A stretch of DNA of 21,325 nucleotides. Origin: an uncultured Christensenella sp. GTDB lineage: Bacteria > Bacillota > Clostridia > Christensenellales > DTU072. Shown in pieces: positions 6,280 through 13,771 of this stretch (within the stretch, counting starts at the first letter, position 1; each line of letters opens with the position of its first letter). Under the pieces are notes generated by a model. The model did not search any database. It was not told the DNA's origin and saw only the letters and a program-made list of their open reading frames with translations. A program made the translations under genes and the position numbers. The stretch covers positions 1 to 21,325 of the forward strand of contig CAJLYQ010000031.1 of assembly GCA_905210905.1 (NCBI GenBank). The letters run 5' to 3'.

Positions 6280-8958
6280 ATGAAGACCAAAATCAAGGTT
6301 CTGCTCGGAATAGTTATGTGCGTCGTAATCGGGTGCGTGCTTTTTGTCGGTTGTAAAGATAAAAACAGCGATCAGAAACCCGACATTCTCGAGCCGAAAA
6401 CTATCGAAGTCGATTCCGAAAAAAAACTTTTCGAAATCGGACAATTCGTAGGCGAAAAGTACAAGAATTACACGATAAAACTTACCGACGATATCGTATT
6501 GACCAAAGAGTGGACGCCCGTAGGACTTTCGCTCGGCAAAGCGTTTTGCGGAACTTTTGACGGAAACGGAAAAACGATAAGCGGTTTGAAAATTACCGGT
6601 TGGGACGAAAGAGGAACGCCGAAATACGTCGCGAAGCAAATACTCGGTTGGTCCGAAAACGGACAACCCGTATACAAGAGTTCGGAAGTGCTTTCTTACG
6701 ATAAAGGCGACGATCTCGGAGATGGAATTTACGTCGTAAGCAATATCGTAAAACAAGGCGACGACGCGGACCCGGCTTATACGGCGGTTGCCGGCGGAAA
6801 CGGCGAGAGAGAAACGGAAACGAGTTACGGCAGCGTCGGATTTTTCGGTTATACTAAAGGAGCGACGATTAAAAACGTTACGCTCAAAAACGCCGATATT
6901 TCCTATTACGCGTCGGGAGATTATTCCTATGCCGGAATAGTCAGCGGCTGCGCCGTTGCCGGCGAATACGAAAACGTTAAAGTTGTTGACGGAAAAATCA
7001 GAGTTTCTCACGTTTACGAACAAAAAACGACGTTCAATATGAACAACGCGACGCCCAACGGGATAACAAACCACGGCGTGGTAAACGAGTATGCCGGCGG
7101 CGTGGTCGGATACGTAAAGGGAATGACCGAGATTGCCGACGGAAAAACGAAAATCGTTGCGACGAAGTTCAGCGGAACGGAAAGCGTTAACTTTAATTAC
7201 GGCAACGCAAATTACGAAGCGTTTTACGATTACGGTTTGACGATTAGAAGAAATCCCGTTACCGACATGGCGGACGATAATCTTCTTTGCGTGGATACTA
7301 ACGTCGAGCAAGGGTATAACAGCGAAAAGGCGGTTAATTCCTACGGGGATTTGGCTATTGCGGGAGCGGTAGTGCCGTTGAGTACTTACGTCGGCGGTGT
7401 TGCCGGATACGCGTCCGGTGCGTCGATCGACAATGCTATTGTAGACGGATTTAATAAATTTACCGTATCGGGCGATTCAAACGCCGCTGCCAGAAACGCG
7501 GAAACGGAAATTGTGACCAAGGCATTGTACGCCGCAGGTATCGTCGGCGGACTGTATTCGTCCGAAGCGGACACGGTTACCGCTAAGAACGTGGGAATAA
7601 GCGGAGTATACTGGAGAAACTGGGACGAACTTCGTTACGTCGGACTAGTTCGCGATAAGGCTACGGCGGGCGGAGCGTTCGGCGTTATACAAAGATCGAA
7701 GATCACTTCGGCAAATGTGGAAAACGTACGTGCGGAAGTGTGCGGATCGAGCGGAAAATTCGAAAACGTCTGTATGGGCGGTGTCGTCGGTTACGCCGAC
7801 GATCAGTCGAGCGTGACGAGTTCCGGAGCGAAGAAAGTGTATTTTTACAGTTCGTTCAACGGTAGCGGAGAACTCGGTTCGTTAATAGGCGGCGCAGTCG
7901 CGGTCGTCCGCAATTCTACCGTAGAAAAAGTGAGTGCGGACGAAATTAAGGTTGAAATAGGCGGAGGGCTGGACGAAGATTACGTTTATACAAGAGGCAT
8001 CGTGTCGCAGGTTTACGGAAATTCTTCCGTCAAGGATTCCACGGCGAAAAACGTATTTATATATAAGGATAGATACACCGCCGTCGAGTACGAAAACGTG
8101 ACCCCCGTCGTTACCGGCAACAATTGCGTAAACGAGAACGGTTATCCCAGCGTAAGACTTTATTATGCGCCCGAAGGAGGTCGTTACGATAAAGTGTACG
8201 TTACCGCTTACGCCGAACTGATAGGCAGAGATAAAGACGGGAACCTGCTTGTAAAAAAAGACGTCTACGTCAAAACCGATGCGTTCTCGTCGTTTGAGGA
8301 CAAACAAGACATTCCCGAAAATATGAAAGATAAATATTACGTGTACAACGAAAAAGACAATAGGTATATATTTATAAGAAGTGCGAGCGGCGACAGGGAC
8401 GTTGCGGAGATGTATAAAAAGTACAATAAAGACTGGATTTACGCAACTAAAGAAACCGCATACGAAGTCGTTATTCTCGACAAAAACAAGAAAAACGATC
8501 TCGATAAGAGCATTTATAAGGAATACGACGAAACAAAAGCGAGTTTAACCGCTACGACGGACGGAAAAGCGCAGGACGGCAAGAGTTACTATATTACCGG
8601 AACTGCGTTCGAGAGCATCGTTTCCGATTACGTTCTGGACGTTACGTTGTACGCCGAAAGCAGCAAACAGTTGGTGCTCGATCCTAAGGACAAGGACAAC
8701 GACGAAGACGACGTTAAAGCATACGCGCGCTACTCGGTAGCGAAGAGCGTAGTTGACGAAAGAACGGCAACTATGGGAACGAAAACCATTGCGGAAACGT
8801 TTATCGACACGTTCTTTGCTTCGGGCGAAGGCTTCAAGAAAGACGTTGACGGAAACGTAATGAAATACTACGATTCGAGCGTAAAGAACAGAAATTTCGC
8901 CGATTATAAAGTCGTCACCGGACGGCCGGAAGTAAGCGGATTACAATATCAACATTAA
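6280..8958 (+). CDS. Large lipoprotein with GLUG-like repeats
   Basis: The product has 892 residues. It begins with a lipoprotein signal: Lys2, Lys4 and Lys6, a hydrophobic stretch, and lipobox FVGC with the lipidated cysteine at residue 25. It should be anchored to the outer face of the membrane. The domain after it resembles the start of the GLUG region in the surface protein at 2-1780 (CGTFDGNGKTISGLKI here, GVFEGNGKTIFNI there). Spaced GLUG-like repeats follow (YAGGVVGYVKG, YVGGVAGYASGASI, YAAGIVGGLYS, MGGVVGYADDQSSV). The last 250 or so residues are charged and lack repeats. Such beta-solenoid lipoproteins may bind polymers or other cells, but no ligand can be named. The gene lies 12 bases after the hydrolase gene and 27 bases before thrS, with no terminator between. 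Confidence 0.85.
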   Translation: MKTKIKVLLGIVMCVVIGCVLFVGCKDKNSDQKPDILEPKTIEVDSEKKLFEIGQFVGEKYKNYTIKLTDDIVLTKEWTPVGLSLGKAFCGTFDGNGKTISGLKITGWDERGTPKYVAKQILGWSENGQPVYKSSEVLSYDKGDDLGDGIYVVSNIVKQGDDADPAYTAVAGGNGERETETSYGSVGFFGYTKGATIKNVTLKNADISYYASGDYSYAGIVSGCAVAGEYENVKVVDGKIRVSHVYEQKTTFNMNNATPNGITNHGVVNEYAGGVVGYVKGMTEIADGKTKIVATKFSGTESVNFNYGNANYEAFYDYGLTIRRNPVTDMADDNLLCVDTNVEQGYNSEKAVNSYGDLAIAGAVVPLSTYVGGVAGYASGASIDNAIVDGFNKFTVSGDSNAAARNAETEIVTKALYAAGIVGGLYSSEADTVTAKNVGISGVYWRNWDELRYVGLVRDKATAGGAFGVIQRSKITSANVENVRAEVCGSSGKFENVCMGGVVGYADDQSSVTSSGAKKVYFYSSFNGSGELGSLIGGAVAVVRNSTVEKVSADEIKVEIGGGLDEDYVYTRGIVSQVYGNSSVKDSTAKNVFIYKDRYTAVEYENVTPVVTGNNCVNENGYPSVRLYYAPEGGRYDKVYVTAYAELIGRDKDGNLLVKKDVYVKTDAFSSFEDKQDIPENMKDKYYVYNEKDNRYIFIRSASGDRDVAEMYKKYNKDWIYATKETAYEVVILDKNKKNDLDKSIYKEYDETKASLTATTDGKAQDGKSYYITGTAFESIVSDYVLDVTLYAESSKQLVLDPKDKDNDEDDVKAYARYSVAKSVVDERTATMGTKTIAETFIDTFFASGEGFKKDVDGNVMKYYDSSVKNRNFADYKVVTGRPEVSGLQYQH

Positions 8959-8985
8959 ACCAAAGAAACATAAAGAGGCAAATAT

Positions 8986-10911
8986 ATGCAAATCAAACTT
9001 AGAGACGAAGTGAAAGAATTTGAGAGCGGCGCATCCCTTTTCGATATTGCAAAATCGATAAGCGACGGGCTTGCCAGAGTTGCGCTTTGCGCAAAAGTAA
9101 ACGGACAGGTTAAAGAAATGAGCACGGTTCTTACCGACGACGCAGAAGTCGAATTTTTGACTTTTAACGACGAAGAAGGCAAGAAGGCGTACAGACACAG
9201 TACCGCGCACGTTTTGGCGCAGGCGGTAAAACACTTAAGACCCGACACCAAAGTTGCGATCGGACCGGCAATCGAAAACGGTTTTTATTACGATTTCGAC
9301 TTTTCCACGCCGTTTAACCGCGACGAGATAGAACAAGTCGAGGCAGAGATGAAAAAAATCATCAAAGCGAACTATCCTATCGTCAGAAAGGAGATTTCGA
9401 AAGCGGAAGCGCTCGAACTGTTCAAAGACGAGCCGTATAAAATCGAACTTATAGAAAATCTTCCCGAAACCGAAACCATAAGCATTTATACGCAGGGCGA
9501 CTTTACCGATCTTTGCGCAGGACCGCATATTCCTTCTACCGGATACATTAAAGCGTATAAAATTACTTCCGTAACCGGCGCGTACTGGCGCGGAGACGAG
9601 CATAATAAAATGCTTACCCGTCTTTACGGAACGGCGTTCGACAAAAAGAGCGCGCTCGAAGAGTACGTTACGGCAATCGAAGAAGCGAAAAAGCGCGATC
9701 ATAACAAGATAGGCAGAGAACTCGGTTACTTTATGACGGACGAAACCATCGGTCAGGGACTTCCTTTGCTTATGCCCAACGGCGCGAAACTTTTCCAGAT
9801 TCTTAACCGTTTCGTAGAAGACGAAGAAGAAAGAAGGGGGTACGTACGTACTAAAACTCCTTATATGGCGAAGAGAGAACTGTACAAGATAAGCGGACAC
9901 TGGGATCACTATCTCGACGGAATGTTCGTTATGGGCGATCCCGAAGCGGAAGGCGAAGTTTTCGCGCTTCGTCCGATGACTTGCCCGTTCCAGTATACCG
10001 TTTATAAAAACGGACTTAAATCCTACAGAGATTTACCGCTCAGATACGGCGAAACGAGTACGCTTTTCCGTAACGAAGCAAGCGGAGAAATGCACGGACT
10101 TATCAGAGTAAGACAGTTTACCATAAGCGAAGGTCACCTTATCGTTCGTCCGGATCAACTCGAACAGGAATTCAAAGGCTGTCTCGAACTTGCTACTTAC
10201 TGTTTGAAGTGCGTCGGACTTGACGACGACGTAAGTTATCGTTTTTCCAAGTGGGATCCGAACAACAAAGATAAGTACATTTACGACCCCGAAAAATGGG
10301 ATAAAGCGCAAAACGAGATGGAAAGAATACTTAACGACCTTAACGTTAAGTATACCGTAGGCATCGACGAAGCGGCGTTTTACGGTCCGAAACTCGATAT
10401 ACAGATCAAGAACGTTTACGGCAAAGAAGATACGCTCGTAACCATACAAATCGATATGTTCCTCGCGGAAAACTTCGATATGAGTTACGTCGACGAAAAC
10501 GGAAACAAAGTCAGACCGTATATTATTCACAGAACGAGCATAGGTTGTTACGAAAGAACGATGGCTCTTATCCTGGAAAAATTCGGCGGCGCGTTGCCGA
10601 CCTGGCTCGCTCCGACGCAAGTTAAGGTTCTCAGCCTTACCGAAAGAACGGAAGACGACGCTAGAGCGCTTACCGCAGAACTTAAATCGAAAGGCGTAAG
10701 GGCGGTCGAAGACGTTCGTAACGAAAAAATCGGATACAAGATAAGAGAAGCGCAACTTGAAAAAGTGCCGTATATGATTATTATCGGCGACAAGGAAAAA
10801 GAAAACGGCGTCGTAAGCGTACGCAACCGTAAGAGCGGAGATATGGGTACGATGACGAAAGAAGAGTTTATTGCGCTTATCAATAAAGAAGTTGAAGAAA
10901 AAACCTTATAA
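8986..10911 (+). CDS. thrS: Threonyl-tRNA synthetase
   Basis: ThrRS charges tRNA-Thr with threonine in the cytosol. The 641 residues match the full-length bacterial enzyme. An N-terminal TGS domain (about 1-62) comes first. Next is the editing domain, with HSTAH (HxxxH) and DLCAGPH. The class II catalytic core has zinc-ligand Cys in RPMTCPF, motif 2 in TLFRNEASGEMHGLIRVRQF, zinc-ligand His in FTISEGHLI, and the third zinc His in YIIHRTSIGCYER (motif 3). A C-terminal anticodon-binding domain completes it. The motifs CPFQ and RQFTISEGH differ from E. coli (CPGH, RGFTQDDAH) and mark a clostridial-type subgroup. The RBS is agagg. Clostridial thrS genes are often controlled by a T-box leader; here only 27 bases separate it from the preceding gene, so there is no room for one. 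Confidence 0.97.
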   Translation: MQIKLRDEVKEFESGASLFDIAKSISDGLARVALCAKVNGQVKEMSTVLTDDAEVEFLTFNDEEGKKAYRHSTAHVLAQAVKHLRPDTKVAIGPAIENGFYYDFDFSTPFNRDEIEQVEAEMKKIIKANYPIVRKEISKAEALELFKDEPYKIELIENLPETETISIYTQGDFTDLCAGPHIPSTGYIKAYKITSVTGAYWRGDEHNKMLTRLYGTAFDKKSALEEYVTAIEEAKKRDHNKIGRELGYFMTDETIGQGLPLLMPNGAKLFQILNRFVEDEEERRGYVRTKTPYMAKRELYKISGHWDHYLDGMFVMGDPEAEGEVFALRPMTCPFQYTVYKNGLKSYRDLPLRYGETSTLFRNEASGEMHGLIRVRQFTISEGHLIVRPDQLEQEFKGCLELATYCLKCVGLDDDVSYRFSKWDPNNKDKYIYDPEKWDKAQNEMERILNDLNVKYTVGIDEAAFYGPKLDIQIKNVYGKEDTLVTIQIDMFLAENFDMSYVDENGNKVRPYIIHRTSIGCYERTMALILEKFGGALPTWLAPTQVKVLSLTERTEDDARALTAELKSKGVRAVEDVRNEKIGYKIREAQLEKVPYMIIIGDKEKENGVVSVRNRKSGDMGTMTKEEFIALINKEVEEKTL

Positions 10912-10922
10912 AAAACGATAAA

Positions 10923-10961
10923 ACCGACTATTTATGCTTGACAAAAGCGTAAATAGTTGGT
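10923..10961 (+). terminator. Hairpin after thrS that contains the infC -35 box
   Basis: A 12-bp stem (10923-10934 with 10950-10961, one G-U pair) is extended by an inner gctt/aagc stem (10936-10939 with 10945-10948). It starts 12 bases after the thrS stop and is followed by the weakly U-rich taatatattt. It could end thrS transcripts. Its loop and right arm hold the -35 box and spacer of the infC promoter. Confidence 0.5.
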
Positions 10962-10966
10962 AATAT
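10938..10966 (+). promoter_or_regulatory. Sigma-A promoter of the infC-rpmI-rplT operon
   Basis: Consensus -35 TTGACA (10938-10943), a 17-bp spacer and TAATAT (10961-10966). Transcription should begin near 10973. That gives a leader of roughly 118 bases before the infC start codon. Confidence 0.75.
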
Positions 10967-10972
10967 ATTTGC

Positions 10973-11090
10973 GAAAAGTAGATATGCGTCTCACCGGAAG
11001 CAAAAGCGTAACGGTTTCTGTAATACGAAGATATTGACGGAAAGATGTGTATTTACTATGCACATCTTTTATTTTTGGAGGAAACTAACA
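10973..11090 (+). promoter_or_regulatory. infC operon leader with intrinsic terminator (possible L20-type autoregulatory leader)
   Basis: The leader ends in a hairpin with an 11-bp stem (11041-11051 with 11059-11069, one G-U pair) and a 7-base loop. It is followed by tttt-a-ttttt and then directly by the infC RBS (ggagg, 11077-11081). A terminator in this position would stop transcription before infC unless an alternative fold formed. In Bacillus subtilis, L20 binds the leader of the same operon and causes premature termination. Upstream, smaller pairings (accg 10993-10996 with cggt 11012-11015; cgtc 10987-10990 with gacg 11036-11039) could belong to the sensing part. The link to L20 is inference from gene order, and I cannot match a covariance model by eye. 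Confidence 0.55.
11041..11076 (+). terminator. Attenuator-like terminator in the infC leader
   Basis: The 11-bp stem aaagatgtgta / tgcacatcttt has loop tttacta and a T-rich tail (11066-11076). It lies after the infC promoter and before the gene, so it can only act as an attenuator or as a leftover upstream stop. Confidence 0.65.
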
Positions 11091-11606
11091 ATTTTTAAGG
11101 AATTATCGATAAACGAGAGTATCGTTGACAAAGAAGTCCGACTGATTGACGAAAAGGGGCAACAACTCGGAGTAATGGCAAAGAGCGAAGCACTTCGCAT
11201 AGCGGAGTTTCGTAACTTGGATTTAGTCAATATCTCGCCTATGGCAAAACCGCCCGTGTGCAAGATAATGGACTACGGCAAATATCGTTTCGATATGATC
11301 AAGAAAGATAAAGAAGCGAAAAAAGCGCAAAAAGTCATCGAAGTCAAAGAAATAAAACTTTCGCAAACAATCGACGTAGGAGACGTTAACGTCAGAGCGA
11401 AACAAACCCGCGAGTTTATCGCCGACGGAAACAGAGTCAAAGTTTCTTTGAGAATGAAAGGTCGTCAGATGGAGCATCCCGAAATCAGCGTACAGGTTTT
11501 GGAAAACTTTTACGAAAAGGTCAAGGACGTCGCCACGATGGACAAGAAACCCACTGCGGAAAACAGAAGCGTATTTATGATGCTTTCACCCACGGTAAAA
11601 AAATAA
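11091..11606 (+). CDS. infC: Translation initiation factor IF-3, AUU start codon
   Basis: IF-3 binds the 30S subunit, prevents early joining of 50S and checks the start codon and initiator tRNA. From the ATT at 11091 the product has 171 residues, the normal IF-3 size, starting (M)FKELSINESIVDKEVRLID. The N-domain signature (NISPMAKPPVCKIMDYGKY), the lysine-rich linker and the C-domain (VSLRMKGRQMEHPEI) are present. The ATT start is chosen because ggagg at 11077-11081 lies 9 bases upstream and homology begins there. The in-frame ATG at 11034 would have to be translated through the leader hairpin and adds 19 residues unlike IF-3. IF-3 rejects non-standard start codons, so an AUU start makes its synthesis self-limiting, as known for E. 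coli. The gene ends in three tandem TAA codons. Confidence 0.95.
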   Translation: MFKELSINESIVDKEVRLIDEKGQQLGVMAKSEALRIAEFRNLDLVNISPMAKPPVCKIMDYGKYRFDMIKKDKEAKKAQKVIEVKEIKLSQTIDVGDVNVRAKQTREFIADGNRVKVSLRMKGRQMEHPEISVQVLENFYEKVKDVATMDKKPTAENRSVFMMLSPTVKK

Positions 11607-11637
11607 TAATAAACACACATAAAGGAGAATTTGGATT

Positions 11638-11838
11638 ATGCCCAAAATGAAAACGCACAGCGGTGCGAAAAAGCGTTTCAGACTGACTGCTTCCGGTAAG
11701 ATCAAGAGAGCGAAGCAGAATAAAAATCACATTCTTAACAAAAAAACGACCAAGAGAACGAGAAATCTTCGCAAGGGCGGATACGTAGACGCTACGCAAC
11801 AAAAGACGATGGCGACGCTTATGAGCGGTCAGAAATAA
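11638..11838 (+). CDS. rpmI: 50S ribosomal protein L35
   Basis: L35 is a small basic protein of the large ribosomal subunit. The 66 residues match the family length and signature: MPKMKTHSGAKKRF at the start, then TASGKIKRAKQNKNHIL. The RBS aaaggag lies before ATG 11638. The middle position between infC and rplT is the conserved bacterial order. Confidence 0.98.
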   Translation: MPKMKTHSGAKKRFRLTASGKIKRAKQNKNHILNKKTTKRTRNLRKGGYVDATQQKTMATLMSGQK

Positions 11839-11850
11839 TGGAGGTGTCGT

Positions 11851-12204
11851 ATGAGAATTAAAAGAGCGGTAAACGCAGTAAAGAAAAGAAGAAAGATAAT
11901 GAGAAGAGCGAAAGGATACTTCGGTTCCAAATCGCGTTCTTACAGAATAGCAAGACAGGCTGTAATGAAGTCTATGCAATACGCATACGTCGGAAGAAGA
12001 CTCAAGAAGAGAGACTTCCGTCAAATGTGGATTGCCAGAATTAACGCTGCGGCGAGAATGAACGACATATCTTATTCCAGACTTATGTATGGTCTTAAGA
12101 CTGCCGGAATCGATCTCAACCGTAAAATCCTTGCGGACATTGCGGTCAACGACCCCAAAGCGTTCGCGGAACTGTGCGAAAAGGCTAAAGCCGCTACGAA
12201 ATAA
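11851..12204 (+). CDS. rplT: 50S ribosomal protein L20
   Basis: L20 binds 23S rRNA early in assembly of the large subunit and, in several bacteria, represses its own operon by binding the mRNA. The 117 residues match the family: an extended basic N-terminus (RAVNAVKKRRKIMRRAKGY), FGSKSRSYRIARQAVMKS, then the globular C-domain (RQMWIARINAAARMNDISYS). ATG 11851 follows ggaggtg and lies 12 bases after rpmI. A terminator follows at 12215. Confidence 0.98.
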   Translation: MRIKRAVNAVKKRRKIMRRAKGYFGSKSRSYRIARQAVMKSMQYAYVGRRLKKRDFRQMWIARINAAARMNDISYSRLMYGLKTAGIDLNRKILADIAVNDPKAFAELCEKAKAATK

Positions 12205-12214
12205 CAACGTAAAG

Positions 12215-12244
12215 AAGTGGTTACCTTTTTAAGTAACCACTTTT
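12215..12244 (+). terminator. Terminator of the infC-rpmI-rplT operon
   Basis: A perfect 10-bp stem (aagtggttac / gtaaccactt) has an 8-base loop (ctttttaa) and a short T tail. It begins 10 bases after the rplT stop. Confidence 0.8.
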
Positions 12245-12262
12245 AATATCGGAAAACAATTT

Positions 12263-13006
12263 ATGAACGTAACGTCGTCGCAAAACGCGTCTTTGAAAAG
12301 GCTTCGCGCTTTATATAAGGATAAAAAACTCCGTTCGGAAGAAGGAGTTTTTATTGCGGAAGGAGTTAACTTGGTTAAGGACATACCGACGGATTATTCC
12401 GTCGTATCCTTGTTTATAAAGGAAAGCAAAGAAAGCGATCTTGCGTTCTTGGAAGAAAAATTCGATACCGAGGCGTATATCGTTAAAGACGGGTTGTTCG
12501 ACGCCGTTGCCGATCAGGTGACGCCTTCGGGAGTAATTGCTCTCGTAGCGAAGCAGGTCCCGCCCGCCCGCCCCAAAGGAGATACGGTTCTTCTTCTCGA
12601 CGGGATATCCGACGCAGGCAATATGGGTACTATTATTCGTACCGCCGCCGCAAGGGGAATACAAACGATAATATGCGCGGACTGTACCGACGCTTTTTCT
12701 CCGAAATGCGTAAGAGCGGCTATGAGCGGCACGTTTCGGGTTTCTATCATAGAAACGACTTTGTCCGACGCATTGAGTTTGTTATGCGGTTACAGTATAA
12801 TCGGACTTGATATGGACGGAGAATGTATCTACGGATACAAAAAAGGCGATAAAAAGATAGCGATAGCGGTTGGAAACGAAGCGCACGGGCTGAGCAAAGA
12901 AACAAGGGAAGTTATTGACGAAAAATTGTCGATTCCGATGGAAAACAGAATGGAATCGCTTAACGCCGCGGTCAGCGCGGGGATAGCGATGTACCTAATA
13001 AGATAA
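12263..13006 (+). CDS. TrmH/SpoU-family RNA 2'-O-ribose methyltransferase
   Basis: SPOUT methyltransferases of this family move a methyl group from S-adenosylmethionine to the 2'-OH of a ribose in rRNA or tRNA. The 247 residues have the usual layout. An N-terminal substrate-binding domain comes first (SSQNASLKRLRALYKDKKLR and EGVFIAEGVNLVKD). The trefoil-knot domain follows, with motif 1 DAGNMGTIIRTAAARG (117-132; Asn120, Gly122, Arg126), motif 2 GNEAHGLS (204-211) and motif 3 ESLNAAVSAGIAMY (231-244). The RNA target cannot be assigned from sequence. The start ATG has only a weak RBS (cgga). It is followed by yebC 13 bases on, so the two are likely co-transcribed. No clear promoter was seen in the short gap after the rplT terminator. 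Confidence 0.92.
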   Translation: MNVTSSQNASLKRLRALYKDKKLRSEEGVFIAEGVNLVKDIPTDYSVVSLFIKESKESDLAFLEEKFDTEAYIVKDGLFDAVADQVTPSGVIALVAKQVPPARPKGDTVLLLDGISDAGNMGTIIRTAAARGIQTIICADCTDAFSPKCVRAAMSGTFRVSIIETTLSDALSLLCGYSIIGLDMDGECIYGYKKGDKKIAIAVGNEAHGLSKETREVIDEKLSIPMENRMESLNAAVSAGIAMYLIR

Positions 13007-13019
13007 ACAGGAGTATACG

Positions 13020-13766
13020 ATGAGCGGACATAGTAAATGGGCCAACATTAAGAATAAGAAAGGTAAAGCGGACGCGGCGAGAGGCAGCGTATTTACCAAA
13101 ATCGGCAGAGAAATTGCGGTTGCGGTCAAGGCAGGCGGTCCCGATCCGAACAGCAATTCCAAACTTCGCGACGTTATAGCGAAAGCAAAACAAAACAATA
13201 TGCCGAACGATAACATAATGCGTTCGATAAAGAAAGCGAGCGGAGAACTTAACGCAGTTAATTACGAAGATATGCAATACGAAGGTTATGCGGCAGGCGG
13301 CGTAGCGGTTATCGTCGAAGCGCTTACCGACAACAAGAATCGTACCGCAGGCGACGTAAGACACGCTTTCGATAAATGCGGCGGTTCGATGGGAAGTACG
13401 GGCTGCGTATCTTATCTTTTTAAGAAAAAAGGACTCGTTCTCGCTGAAGCAGGGAAAGGAATGACGGAAGACGACGTAATGATGCTTGCGCTTGACGCAG
13501 GTGCGGATGACGTGGTAAACGACGAAGAAAACGTTTACGAAATTTACACCCTTCCCGCAGACGTCAACGACGTAAAGGAAGCGCTTGAAAAAGGCGGAAT
13601 GAACATACTCAGTTTTGAAAGCGGATTTTATCCGGACGATTACGTCACGCCGGCGACGGAAGCAATTCCGATGATAGAAAAACTTATCGGAATGCTCGAA
13701 GAAAACGACGACGTGCAAAACGTATATCATAACGCGGATTTGCCCGAAGAAGAAGACGAGGACTAA
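13020..13766 (+). CDS. yebC: YebC/PmpR (TACO1) family protein
   Basis: The 248 residues fit the family along their length. The N-terminal signature is GHSKWANIKNKKGKADAARG, followed by FTKIGREIAVAVKAGGPDPN, RDVIAKAKQNNMPNDNI, YEGYAAGGVAVIVEALTDN and MGSTGCVSYLF. Members were long annotated as DNA-binding regulators. More recent work on YebC/TACO1 proteins points to a ribosome-associated role that helps translation through proline-rich stretches. That fits this translation-rich neighbourhood, but the sequence does not decide between the two. The RBS is aggag. proA starts 5 bases after its stop. Confidence 0.96.
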   Translation: MSGHSKWANIKNKKGKADAARGSVFTKIGREIAVAVKAGGPDPNSNSKLRDVIAKAKQNNMPNDNIMRSIKKASGELNAVNYEDMQYEGYAAGGVAVIVEALTDNKNRTAGDVRHAFDKCGGSMGSTGCVSYLFKKKGLVLAEAGKGMTEDDVMMLALDAGADDVVNDEENVYEIYTLPADVNDVKEALEKGGMNILSFESGFYPDDYVTPATEAIPMIEKLIGMLEENDDVQNVYHNADLPEEEDED

Positions 13767-13771
13767 TCGAA

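Noticed and set aside
5812..7311. A 499-codon minus-strand open frame across the hydrolase and lipoprotein genes
   Set aside because: Same reason: it lies opposite two genes with clear signal, motifs and RBSs, and shows no protein-family features.
8959..8985. A T-box riboswitch before thrS
   Set aside because: Only 27 bases separate thrS from the preceding stop, far too little for a T-box. None was noticed before the hydrolase gene either.
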